Source of the DNA: an uncultured Alphaproteobacteria bacterium
GTDB taxonomy: Bacteria; Pseudomonadota; Alphaproteobacteria; Rs-D84
Assembly (NCBI GenBank): GCA_944389525.1
Contig: CALXMR010000001.1
Location: 1-33,697, forward strand
DNA: 33,697 bases
Direction: 5' to 3'
Below, one piece after another: positions 1-7,174 of this stretch. The notes below the pieces were generated by a model. It saw nothing but the letters and a program-made list of their open reading frames with translations, did not search any database and was not told the DNA's origin. The position numbers and the translations under genes are program-made. Every line of letters begins with the position of its first letter. Within the stretch, counting starts at the first letter, position 1.

Positions 1-392
1 AAATCACAAGGTTCACCCGCAGGACAAGATGTTGAATCGGGTGTCGTCCCATTGCCACCATTCAAATTATACGTAATTCTCACGGTTGATGCCTTTGGAC
101 ATGCCAAACCGCCACTGCATGTGTAATTAGATGGACATGTGTTGCATGAATTTCCTGTTGTCAAACTGCTTGAAGAAATGGTTTGGCCGTTCCAATTAGT
201 GCTGTTGGTACCACAGTTGGATATATAATAACCTGTGCTGCACGATGTATATTTTTTGTATGTAGGGCAACTGTAACCCGCCCCTTCCGCCGCAGAAAAC
301 ACGAACACCAGCAATAGTGTAAAAGAGAAAAAAAAGTGGTGGATTTTTTTAGCAATATTTTTACTACGAAAAATCCCCAATTTCTGCTGCAT
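1..392 (-). CDS. Secreted Cys-rich surface protein, N-terminal part (runs off left edge)
   Basis: Unrecognised by name. The frame is open from an ATG at 392 to the window edge (130 codons). Residues 1-38 form a signal peptide: basic start, then a hydrophobic run (FFFSFTLLLVFVFSA) and a likely cleavage near AEGAG. The mature part is rich in cysteine and Ser/Thr (motifs CSTGYY, CNTCPSNYTCSGG, LACPK), resembling TNFR/GCC2-type Cys repeats, and then enters ITYNLNGGNGTTP, which resembles an InlB B-repeat (Listeria-Bacteroides repeat). A plausible Shine-Dalgarno (AGGGGA) lies upstream. Such proteins are usually large adhesin-like surface proteins; the function here is inferred only from composition. 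A 32-bp dyad repeat lies just upstream (408-439). Signal peptide and repeat type are seen; a role in adhesion is a guess. Confidence 0.72.
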   Translation of the reverse strand, partial: MQQKLGIFRSKNIAKKIHHFFFSFTLLLVFVFSAAEGAGYSCPTYKKYTSCSTGYYISNCGTNSTNWNGQTISSSSLTTGNSCNTCPSNYTCSGGLACPKASTVRITYNLNGGNGTTPDSTSCPAGEPCD

Positions 393-407
393 TTGTGTCC
401 CCTTTTT

Positions 408-439
408 TGCCGAAAATAAACGACCGTTCAGATTAGGCA
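408..439 (-). repeat. 32-bp dyad repeat, copy A
   Basis: Read on the minus strand it begins TGCCTAATCTGAACGGTC and ends TTTTCGGCA, so its ends (TGCC/GGCA) are inverted. It matches copy B (2310-2341, opposite orientation) at 28 of 32 positions and copy C (2394-2425, same orientation) at about 25 of 32. It sits 16 bp upstream of the start codon of the left-edge surface gene. It could be a regulator site, a recombination site or a dispersed palindrome. Confidence 0.7.
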
Positions 440-514
440 GTAACTTTCGCCCTACATGCCCTGTATTATATGAGAAAACAGCCCGTCGTGCAAGAATTTA
501 ATTCAGCCTCTCGT

Positions 515-560
515 GTCATCCTGGGGCTTTCTTTTTTGTCATCCTGGGGCTTTCTTTTTT
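515..560. repeat. 23-bp perfect tandem duplication
   Basis: Two exact copies of a 23-bp unit (515-537 and 538-560) that starts GTCATCCTGGGGC and ends in a T run. A third GTCATCCC start follows at 561 but diverges. It lies in the non-coding stretch 393-894. The unit resembles one arm of the GTCATCC-type palindromic repeats common in intergenic DNA of several bacterial groups. Confidence 0.85.
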
Positions 561-580
561 GTCATCCCGCGCCCCACAAC

Positions 581-841
581 TCTCTTGTCATTGCAAGCGT
601 AGCGAAGCAATCCAGTCAATTAACTTGTCGCAACACGACACATATCGCATTACTGGATCACCACGGTCGCCATGCTCCCTCGCGATGACAAGAAATGAAT
701 AACGACCACGCTCTCTTGTCATTGCGAGCATAGCGAAGCAATCCAGTCAATTAACTTGTCGCGAATGCGACACATATCGCATTCACTGGATCGCCACGGT
801 CGCCATGCTCCCTCGCGATGACAAGAAACGAATAACAACCG
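581..841. repeat. Two tandem copies of a ~131-bp palindromic element
   Basis: Copy 1 spans about 581-711 and copy 2 about 712-841. Each starts TCTCTTGTCATTGC, continues AGCGAAGCAATCCAGTCAA and ends CTCGCGATGACAAGA. Each can fold: outer arms CTTGTCATTGCGAG with CTCGCGATGACAAG (13 of 14 pairs in copy 2), middle arms ATCCAGT/ACTGGAT, and tip arms TGTCGC/GCGACA. The tip differs between copies (loop CAACA versus GAAT) but still pairs. GTCATTGCGAGC-AGCGAAGCAATCCAG elements are known as dispersed intergenic palindromes in Rickettsiales and other groups. Nothing coding is seen here. With the 23-bp duplication they fill most of the gene-free stretch 393-894. Confidence 0.85.
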
Positions 842-894
842 CACTCTCTTTTGTCACCCCGTGGCACTGGGTGGCACAAATCCATGTGGGCACA

Positions 895-1875
895 CTATAC
901 ATTCCCAAATTTATATATCCTGACAAAGCTGGTATCACTGGCCCCTGTGGACCCTGTGCCACCCGCCCCACCATTTACATCGCGATACGGTACATTAGAA
1001 CTGGCCTGGACACCGCCACCACCGCCGCCGCCATATGAATACAGCATCTGACCCCCGCACGAAAACGACAGTGTCGCACCACCATCACCACCCGACCGTT
1101 CACTCAGCATTCTGTGCGCGGCACCGCCATCGCCCCCGCCTGTACCCGTGCCATCGCCGCCCGCATCGGCCCGATATGCCCCCGAACTGACCCCATCGCC
1201 ACCACTGCCACTGGGCGCGCCACCGCCACCCGCGCCACACAAAAAGAATCCATTGCCTAACCCAGAATCTGCATACCCGCCCAGCGCATTTGACATATCA
1301 CCGGCGTTACCGCCACCACCCGCGCCGCAATCGTGCGCATCGCCATTCGCATCAATGCCACCCGCCCCGCGACCGCCCGCGCCACCATCAGACATCACCA
1401 CCGCACCGTTAATTGCAAACATACTGGCCACCCCAGATGCCCCGCCCCCACCACCAGATGCGGCATTACCACTAGCATTAACCGCGCCAGCATTACCATC
1501 ACCGCCGCGAAAAACAACTGCGTCTGTTTGCTGGGTTATTGTAAAACTGTATGTCTGGGCCACGGCGTCCATACCGGCCCCACCATTGCCACCGCCCGCG
1601 CCACCACGACCACCGCGAACCTGGACAAAATAACACCCCGGCGGCAAAGATATCGTATCGCATGAATTAACACTGTCAGATTCATAGTACAAATACTGGG
1701 TTCCGACACTGTATACATTGGTGCCGTCTGATACCTTGACACTGTCGGGACACGCCCCGGCCATTGCATCGGCGTAATAAACAGTGCCTGTGGCATCCAT
1801 TATTTTCAGCGATGGTGTCGTTTGCTGGACCATCTGGACAGGAATCTGGATATCATCAATATGTATCGCCGGCAT
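895..1875 (-). CDS. Gly-rich surface/tail-fibre-like protein with N-terminal TTPSL-YYAD module
   Basis: 326 aa, function unknown. Residues 1-40 carry a module (HI at 5-6, TTPSL at 19-23, VYYADAM at 32-38) that aligns without gaps over 20 residues with the C-terminus of the fragment at 30779-31069. A second short copy of the theme (VKVSDGTNVYSV) follows. From about residue 77 (PPGCYFVQVRGG) the protein becomes very Gly-rich, with runs of GGGGG separated by Asp/Asn/Ala, and ends SFVRIYKFGNV. This resembles phage-type Gly-rich domains (Gly_rich_2 kind) found in adhesins and tail tips. No signal peptide is visible. The start codon lies 5 nt after the stop of the upstream secreted protein, so the two are probably translationally coupled. 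GC content is high compared with neighbours because of Gly codons. Confidence 0.75.
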   Translation of the reverse strand: MPAIHIDDIQIPVQMVQQTTPSLKIMDATGTVYYADAMAGACPDSVKVSDGTNVYSVGTQYLYYESDSVNSCDTISLPPGCYFVQVRGGRGGAGGGNGGAGMDAVAQTYSFTITQQTDAVVFRGGDGNAGAVNASGNAASGGGGGASGVASMFAINGAVVMSDGGAGGRGAGGIDANGDAHDCGAGGGGNAGDMSNALGGYADSGLGNGFFLCGAGGGGAPSGSGGDGVSSGAYRADAGGDGTGTGGGDGGAAHRMLSERSGGDGGATLSFSCGGQMLYSYGGGGGGGVQASSNVPYRDVNGGAGGTGSTGASDTSFVRIYKFGNV

Positions 1876-1880
1876 CGCTG

Positions 1881-2264
1881 TTAGTTAAACCATATAAATA
1901 CCTGGCCTGCGGGTGGCGTACCCGTGGGCACAGTCGTTGAAATCGTGTTAAATCGGACATCGTCTGTATCGGCCTTGGTATCCAACGCACTGCGCACCGC
2001 GGCCGCCGATGGATATTGACTGTCCGTGGCACTGGCCGATATTTGCGACACCTTGTTCGCGACATATTCAACCGCATCAACAGACGGGATTTGTGGCTTG
2101 TTTTTAATATAATCCAACGCGCCGGGGTCTGATTGCGCCCAATCTGATTGGATTTTCAATGCATCAACAATTTCGTTAACATATCCCGCACTGGCGATAC
2201 TGGCACGTGCGTCTGTGACGGGTAATATCAAAACCAGCAAAACCAACCATCCCCAGCGCAACAT
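1881..2264 (-). CDS. Small secreted protein with heptad-like middle region
   Basis: 127 aa, not recognised by name. Residues 1-21 are a signal peptide (WGWLVLLVLILPVTDARA). The mature part has AGYVNEIVDALKIQ, then QSDPGALDYIKNKPQIPS, a stretch with AVEYVANKVSQISASATD and AVRSALDTKADTD, and a C-terminal TPPAGQVFIWFN. The DYIKNKP and SALDTKADTD phrases are typical of tail-fibre and trimeric-adhesin stalk segments. It is the first gene of a two-gene unit with the Gly-rich protein; stop and next start are 5 nt apart. Dyad repeats B and C lie in its 260-bp upstream region. Signal peptide and coupling are seen; that the pair forms a surface fibre is inference. Confidence 0.78.
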   Translation of the reverse strand: MLRWGWLVLLVLILPVTDARASIASAGYVNEIVDALKIQSDWAQSDPGALDYIKNKPQIPSVDAVEYVANKVSQISASATDSQYPSAAAVRSALDTKADTDDVRFNTISTTVPTGTPPAGQVFIWFN

Positions 2265-2305
2265 TTATGTACAGCTATTCTCTACCTATCCCCTCACACA
2301 CAATA

Positions 2306-2346
2306 AATATGCCTAATCTAAACGGTGGTTTGTTTTAGGCATATTT
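2306..2346 (+). repeat. 32-bp dyad repeat, copy B, inside a 12-bp perfect inverted repeat
   Basis: Copy B itself is 2310-2341, in the opposite orientation to copies A and C. Its ends extend into a perfect 12-bp inverted repeat, AAATATGCCTAA (2306-2317) and TTAGGCATATTT (2335-2346), around a 17-nt spacer containing AACGGTGGTTTG. It lies about 45 bp upstream of the small secreted protein gene, so it could be an operator or a stem-loop in its leader. Confidence 0.75.
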
Positions 2347-2393
2347 GTAAGTTTAAACCGTGCGGAATTTTGGGCGTTTTTTGTGCCTGGTTA

Positions 2394-2425
2394 TGCGGAA
2401 AAAAACTGACCGTTTAAATTAGGCA
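2394..2425 (-). repeat. 32-bp dyad repeat, copy C
   Basis: On the minus strand this begins TGCCTAATTTAAACGGTC and ends TTTTTCCGCA. It is in the same orientation as copy A and inverted relative to copy B, from which it is separated by 52 bp. The rest of the 2265-2497 intergenic region shows no ORF I can support. Confidence 0.65.
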
Positions 2426-2495
2426 CAATGCAAATATATTCTTGGCACAATTATAGAAAAAAACGAATCGATTACGCAAGGCAAAAAATCGCAAC

Positions 2496-2521
2496 AAAAA
2501 ACCCGCCGCGCGGCGGGTTTT
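2496..2521 (-). terminator. Intrinsic terminator of the TcpQ/secretin operon
   Basis: Perfect GC-rich hairpin with arms AAAACCCGCCG and CGGCGGGTTTT and only CG between them. Read on the minus strand it is followed by a T run. It sits 5 bp past the stop codon of the secretin gene. Confidence 0.9.
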
Positions 2522-2526
2522 CATTG

Positions 2527-4152
2527 TTAATTCAGTGGCGCACCCCAATGCTGCTGTATCGTGCGTTCCGTATCCATCGGACTGATTAACACCTGGGGCG
2601 TCAAGATTACAACCAATACATCACGCGTTGACGATGTCTCGCGCGAGCCCGACAGTGCCATAAAGTCTGGATCACCCAAACCATAACGCGTATCGTTATT
2701 TTCTTGTTTTTCAAACCCAGACACAACCAACATTTGGCCCGATTCCATGATTACTTCTTGCATGAAACTGCGTTCTTCAACCTCTGGCAATTGCAGGGTA
2801 ACTTCGCCAATTGTCTGGGTTGACATACGCAACAGTTCGCGCACCGACATCCTGAACAACAACAAAATCTTGCCGTTTTCCAGAACATTTGGCAACAACT
2901 GCATTGAAAATCCGGTTTCCAAATCATCCTGGTCAACAGTGCTGGATTCCACGGTTGTAAAGTTACGCGATTCAAACCGCTTGATATATCCGGTCGTACG
3001 CGTATTGTTCACCGGTGCAACACGATTATTACGCGTTGTAACACCAACATTTGTGACCAAAGAAACCTTGCCCTGTTTGGCCAACGCCTGGATTAATGCG
3101 TCTGTGCCGGCCAATCCAGCCAATGAACCATTTTGAATTTGATCCTGGGTATATGCACCAGAAACCGTACTGCCCCCTTCTGTATGGGTGGCGCCCGTCA
3201 CGGCCGATACAGTATTTGACAATACCGCGATGTTCATGGAACTGGCCTCGGTCGTGGTTAAGTTATTCTTTGGATTGGCAACAATATTCAGCCCCGATGC
3301 CGAATTAATCGCCGCCGCCAAATTCAGACCAAACGCCGAATCATTAGATATCGAAACCTGTAACACCTTGACATCGATGGTCACCAACTGCGACAGCCGC
3401 TTGTTCTGGCGTTCGATATAATCGCCCACGCGCGCCAGTGTCGATGGCGGCGCCGTCACGGTTATTGTGCCCAAACTGCGCGATACGGTAAACGATGCAT
3501 TATCACTGTCCCCGATAATGGTTTCCAGCGCACTTTCAATTTCATCCCATTCTTTTAATGTCGATTCCAACGACACCGCATTACCATCATCTGTTTCGAC
3601 CGCTGTCTGGTACGACACATCAGTCCCCAATGCATATAATGTAAATGTCTTGGTTTCTGTTTCATAGAACACAATAGATGATTTATCATAGTACCACAAT
3701 AAATCTAAATCGGTCGCAATCTGGGACAGTAATCCAGACAAACTGCCGGTGTATGCGATGTTTATCGTTCGTTTCAGTTTTTCTGAATCAATCTGGTTAT
3801 CAATTTTTACCGGTATATTTGTAATCGCGGTGATATTATTTGCCACCTGTTGCAGACTGACCGGTTCGTTTAACAATATTGTAATACCGGTATCCGTTTC
3901 ATATTGCCCCGGCAGATTGTTTCGATGCGCCAGTAATGTCGATGATGCGCCCAACCAAACCCCTTCGGACATGGAAACAGTATCGCCACTGGCCACCTTG
4001 GCCGGGGGATTTTTCGCCATTTCGAACGCGTCATACGCGTTTATAAAATCCTGGTCTACCGATGCCGCAACCTGGGCAGATTCTTGCTTGGCACATGCCG
4101 CCATTATCGCACACAGGCCACACATTATAAAAAATTTCATCGGTTTGCTCAT
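2527..4152 (-). CDS. pilN: Type IVb pilus-type secretin lipoprotein (PilN family)
   Basis: 541 aa from the chosen ATG at 4152, which has TAGGAG 9 nt upstream; an ATG at 4161 lies directly on that site. The N-terminus is a lipoprotein signal (CGLCAIMAAC, lipid Cys about residue 20). An N-terminal STN-like region (TGITILLNEPVSLQQVANNI) is followed by ring-building N domains (LGTITVTAPPSTLARVGDYI, VTIDVKVLQV) and a C-terminal secretin beta-barrel domain from about residue 280 to the end (VSLVTNVGVTT, LETGFSMQLLPNV, MLVVSGFE, VLVVILTPQVLISP). Family members form the outer-membrane pore of R64/Tcp-type IVb pili. It lies 35 bp after a TcpQ-like gene, the usual partner. No other pilus genes are in this window, so the machine served cannot be told from here. 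Confidence 0.88.
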   Translation of the reverse strand: MSKPMKFFIMCGLCAIMAACAKQESAQVAASVDQDFINAYDAFEMAKNPPAKVASGDTVSMSEGVWLGASSTLLAHRNNLPGQYETDTGITILLNEPVSLQQVANNITAITNIPVKIDNQIDSEKLKRTINIAYTGSLSGLLSQIATDLDLLWYYDKSSIVFYETETKTFTLYALGTDVSYQTAVETDDGNAVSLESTLKEWDEIESALETIIGDSDNASFTVSRSLGTITVTAPPSTLARVGDYIERQNKRLSQLVTIDVKVLQVSISNDSAFGLNLAAAINSASGLNIVANPKNNLTTTEASSMNIAVLSNTVSAVTGATHTEGGSTVSGAYTQDQIQNGSLAGLAGTDALIQALAKQGKVSLVTNVGVTTRNNRVAPVNNTRTTGYIKRFESRNFTTVESSTVDQDDLETGFSMQLLPNVLENGKILLLFRMSVRELLRMSTQTIGEVTLQLPEVEERSFMQEVIMESGQMLVVSGFEKQENNDTRYGLGDPDFMALSGSRETSSTRDVLVVILTPQVLISPMDTERTIQQHWGAPLN

Positions 4153-4187
4153 CTCTATCATCTCCTACGGCGCACAGATTTTGCAAA

Positions 4188-5111
4188 TTATTCTTCGTTT
4201 GTAGACACCACCAACACACGATTGCCCTTATAGAATTTGGCATATGGAATTGGTGTTGCACGGGCAAAGTTCCGCACCAACGCCGATGCCACATCGACAA
4301 AGCGCCCCTTGAATACGGCACTGGCCTCAATCGGGTATTCGCGCGATGTTGCCCAAACCAAATCCCAACCTTCTTTGTTACACCAATCCTGCAAGACTTC
4401 GCGTAATGTCTGGCCATTGGCAACAACCCACGAACGCACCTGATCTGTTAATACGGGCGCTGGTTCTGCATCTGCCGACATATCGACCGCGATTTCCGCG
4501 TCCAGGGCGGCCGCCTGTTCGTTCACCGCCGCCAGTTCTTCTTCACTCATGCCCATTTTGGCAACAAATGCATCATATCCATCGCGATATTGGGTACAAT
4601 CTGCACGCCCACTGCGTGACACGGTCAATATGGACGCCCCATCATCTTCCAGCATTTCACGATTCAACAACGGCATTTCCGACCCATTGCATTCGTCATC
4701 AAAACCAGCCGGTATCTGGGTTCCATGCAGCATATTTGCACCACCCGACCAACCACCATATCCCGTACTGTCCGCGCCCAGGTTAAAGTTATTTTCAACC
4801 ACCAAGTCTGCGCCAATTTTGGAAACAATACGAATATTGTCATCAGATTTACCCGCGCATGCCCCATCGTCACACGCAATTTCAACATCGGCATCCGAAC
4901 CGGCAATCGGCCAAACAGGCACGGCCACTGGCGCCACATCTGTCACCGCATATTGCGATGCATCATATTCTGCTGTTTGTTCAACAGACGGCACCACTTC
5001 TTCGGTATAAAAAACCTCTGACGTGACGACCTGTTGCGGCAGATTTTCCGCCGCAAAGCAATATCCCGCCGCCGTTGCAAACATTGCGACAATTAAAATT
5101 TTGCGAAACAT
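4188..5111 (-). CDS. TcpQ/PilL-like periplasmic protein, secretin partner
   Basis: 307 aa. I start it at the ATG at 5111 because AAAGGA precedes it and because a sigma70 promoter (-10 at 5155-5160) lies inside the longer open frame. Residues 1-21 are a signal peptide (ILIVAMFATAAGYCFA). The long acidic middle is low in complexity. The last 80 residues are a TcpQ-type domain: SWVVANGQTLREVLQDWC, GWDLVWATSREYPIEASAVF, GRFVDVASALVRNFARA, and GNRVLVVS at the end. TcpQ domains bind and stabilise the secretin in Vibrio Tcp and R64 pili. The secretin gene follows 35 bp downstream in the same operon. The domain call is firm; the partner role is from the family. Confidence 0.82.
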   Translation of the reverse strand: MFRKILIVAMFATAAGYCFAAENLPQQVVTSEVFYTEEVVPSVEQTAEYDASQYAVTDVAPVAVPVWPIAGSDADVEIACDDGACAGKSDDNIRIVSKIGADLVVENNFNLGADSTGYGGWSGGANMLHGTQIPAGFDDECNGSEMPLLNREMLEDDGASILTVSRSGRADCTQYRDGYDAFVAKMGMSEEELAAVNEQAAALDAEIAVDMSADAEPAPVLTDQVRSWVVANGQTLREVLQDWCNKEGWDLVWATSREYPIEASAVFKGRFVDVASALVRNFARATPIPYAKFYKGNRVLVVSTNEE

Positions 5112-5154
5112 GAACGCGTCCTTTCCTGAATGTTTCATCATTATAATTATAATT

Positions 5155-5183
5155 ATTATAGCAAGTTGACCGAATCTGTGCAA
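5155..5183 (-). promoter_or_regulatory. Sigma70-type promoter of the TcpQ/secretin operon
   Basis: Minus strand: -35 TTGCAC (5183-5178), 17-bp spacer, -10 TATAAT (5160-5155). It gives a leader of about 37 nt to the ATG at 5111. The -10 region runs into repeated ATTATA units (5140-5160), offering alternative -10 boxes. Confidence 0.75.
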
Positions 5184-5274
5184 GATTAAAACGCACATAC
5201 GAATATAAAATCGCGCGAATCGGCAAAAGATGCTATACTAGACGCAAAAAGATATTCTATCACAGGGGTCAGAT

Positions 5275-5820
5275 ATGCAAAACATCTTTATTTTAATTGG
5301 TCTGGGTATTATCGGATTATTATGTATTGTCACACTGGTATTGATATACGGGATAAGCACGCATATGCGCGAGGTGAGACGAACACTGACCCACCAATAT
5401 AATTTGATTGTAAAAATTCAATCCGTACTGAAAAATAAATCCGCGACAAATGCTGTTGCTGAAAATGCAGAAATGATATACCAAGATCTGTTACAAAATC
5501 TGATTCCGATTATGGCGGCGATTGATGTTATGCCCCGCAACACATCAGAACACCCACTGTGGCGCGCATTGGGCGGCATTATGGACGAATACGCAAAAAA
5601 TCCATTTGCACTAGAAAAATTACGCCGATGCATAAAACTGGATTCCGAAGTGGCGCGCAGCATCGACAACTATATGTCACGCGCAGACAGTTTTCTGCAC
5701 CATATATCTACAACCGACCCTGATGGGATTTTGGCGTCAACATTTACCGATGGACTGTTGGGGCAATCATTAACATTTTTTACCCAGGCAAAACAACTGG
5801 CCGCACAAACAAACAGTTAA
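5275..5820 (+). CDS. Membrane-anchored protein of unknown function upstream of sufB
   Basis: 181 aa, not recognised. One N-terminal membrane segment (about residues 4-27, IFILIGLGIIGLLCIVTLVL) is followed by a basic helical stretch (HMREVRRTLTHQYNLIVKIQ) and a mostly helical soluble domain without cysteines of note. By the positive-inside rule the C-terminal domain is cytoplasmic. AGGGGT precedes the start and a possible -10 (TATACT, 5234-5239) lies 36 bp upstream. The stop is only 7 bp before sufB, so it probably shares its transcript. It could be a lineage-specific helper of the Suf unit, but only the position suggests this. Confidence 0.75.
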   Translation: MQNIFILIGLGIIGLLCIVTLVLIYGISTHMREVRRTLTHQYNLIVKIQSVLKNKSATNAVAENAEMIYQDLLQNLIPIMAAIDVMPRNTSEHPLWRALGGIMDEYAKNPFALEKLRRCIKLDSEVARSIDNYMSRADSFLHHISTTDPDGILASTFTDGLLGQSLTFFTQAKQLAAQTNS

Positions 5821-5827
5821 CAAATAC

Positions 5828-7159
5828 ATGCCAAAACTGAATAAAAATCTTGTTCGTGAAATATCTGCAAAACGCAATGAACCAGAATGGCTGACCAAAT
5901 GGCGACTGGACGCGTTTGACGCATGGCAAAATATGACCGAACCGCATTGGGCCGAAATTAATTACCCACCAATTGATTATGACCAGTTAAACTATTATAA
6001 CGAACCACGCGCGGTGGATAATTCAGACCTGGCGTCTGTATATGATCGCATGGGATTACCAGACCGTGAAAAAAACGCCCTGATGGGTATGGCCACCGAT
6101 ACAGTCATCGACAGTCGTTCGGTCCACACATCTTATACAGACGAATTAAACAAACTGGGGATAATATTTCTGCCCATGTCTGACGCTGTGCAGCAATACC
6201 CAGAACTGGTAAAAAAATACCTGGGGACAGTTGTGCCGGCAACTGATAATTTTTTTGCGGCCTTGAACGCCGCGGTATTTTCCGATGGCACATTTGTATA
6301 CATTCCGCCCAACACAAAATGCCCCATTGACTTGGCCAGTTATTTCCGCATAGAAACCGCAAAAATTGGCCAATTCGAACGCACATTGATTATTGCCGAC
6401 ATCGGCGCAGAATTAAGTTATATGGAAGGCTGCTCTGCCCCGCGGCGCCCCAGCCACCAACTGCACAGTGGGGTGGTAGAGATTATTGCGCATGATAATG
6501 CAACGGTAAAATATGCAACCGTCCAGAACTGGTACGCCGGGGATTTTTCATCTACGCATAAAAGTTCTGGGGGGATTTTAAATTTTGTTACAAAGCGCGG
6601 CAAATGCGAAACTAACGCGCGTCTGGACTGGACCCAGGTAGAAATTGGTTCTGCAATGACATGGAAATATCCATCCACTATTTTGGCGGGCGATGGCGCA
6701 TCATCTGACTTTTACTCGCTGGCAATCACCCGTGGCCGACAACAGTCTGATACCGGCACCAAGATGATACATATTGGCAACAATACCACATCAAACATTT
6801 TGTCATATGGTGTTGCACTGGATAATTCGCGCCAAACTTTTCGCAGTCTGGTTGCATTTTCTGGCCACGGTGGCAAGAACGCGTCTAAATGTGATACACG
6901 CCTGGTTGGCGATAATGCGGTGGCAAATACACTGCCACGAATTGTGCACAATAACAATGACAACACCCAAAGTCACGAGGCCACCACCGGCGCCATTGAC
7001 GCAGCACAATTACAATTTTTAATGCAGTCTGGTATCAGTTCAGATATGGCAACCGCACTGATAATCGGTGCGGCCGCGGCGCCAATTATATCACGACTGC
7101 CGATGGAATTTTTAGTAGAATCAAAACAATTGATACAGATGGCGCTGGAACATAACTAA
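5828..7159 (+). CDS. sufB: Fe-S cluster scaffold protein SufB
   Basis: 443 aa. SufB is the core of the SufBC(D) scaffold that assembles Fe-S clusters in the cytoplasm using sulfur from SufS/SufE. The beta-helix core is well conserved: ERTLIIADIGAELSYMEGCSAP with Cys202 in the EGCSAP motif, VKYATVQNWYAGD, and SDFYSLAITRG. Functional residues of E. coli SufB have counterparts: Cys405 matches Cys355 (KCDTRL) and Glu434 matches Glu384 (SHEATT). The C-terminus ends LPMEFLVESKQLIQ as in the family. This separates it from SufD, which lacks the EGC cysteine. It is shorter than E. coli SufB (495 aa), mainly at the N-terminus. It is followed 15 bp downstream by sufC; no sufD is in the window. Confidence 0.93.
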   Translation: MPKLNKNLVREISAKRNEPEWLTKWRLDAFDAWQNMTEPHWAEINYPPIDYDQLNYYNEPRAVDNSDLASVYDRMGLPDREKNALMGMATDTVIDSRSVHTSYTDELNKLGIIFLPMSDAVQQYPELVKKYLGTVVPATDNFFAALNAAVFSDGTFVYIPPNTKCPIDLASYFRIETAKIGQFERTLIIADIGAELSYMEGCSAPRRPSHQLHSGVVEIIAHDNATVKYATVQNWYAGDFSSTHKSSGGILNFVTKRGKCETNARLDWTQVEIGSAMTWKYPSTILAGDGASSDFYSLAITRGRQQSDTGTKMIHIGNNTTSNILSYGVALDNSRQTFRSLVAFSGHGGKNASKCDTRLVGDNAVANTLPRIVHNNNDNTQSHEATTGAIDAAQLQFLMQSGISSDMATALIIGAAAAPIISRLPMEFLVESKQLIQMALEHN

Positions 7160-7174
7160 GAAACGGGTATAAAA

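Noticed and set aside
515..841. Possible CRISPR array because of directly repeated units.
   Set aside because: Only two copies of each repeat, units adjacent without spacers, and no cas genes; the 131-bp unit is an intergenic palindrome.
470..1038. Several short open frames across the repeat region.
   Set aside because: They are produced by the 23-bp and 131-bp repeats, have no start signals, and encode no recognisable domain.
1148..1633. A 161-codon Pro/Ala-rich open frame on the plus strand.
   Set aside because: It is the antisense of Gly-rich codons (GGN read backwards gives NCC Pro), has no ribosome site, and is a mirror of the real gene.
4737..5198. A longer start for the TcpQ-like gene at 5198.
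   Set aside because: The extra N-terminus is translated promoter sequence (poly-Ile from ATTATA repeats) and lies upstream of the -10 box and ribosome site.
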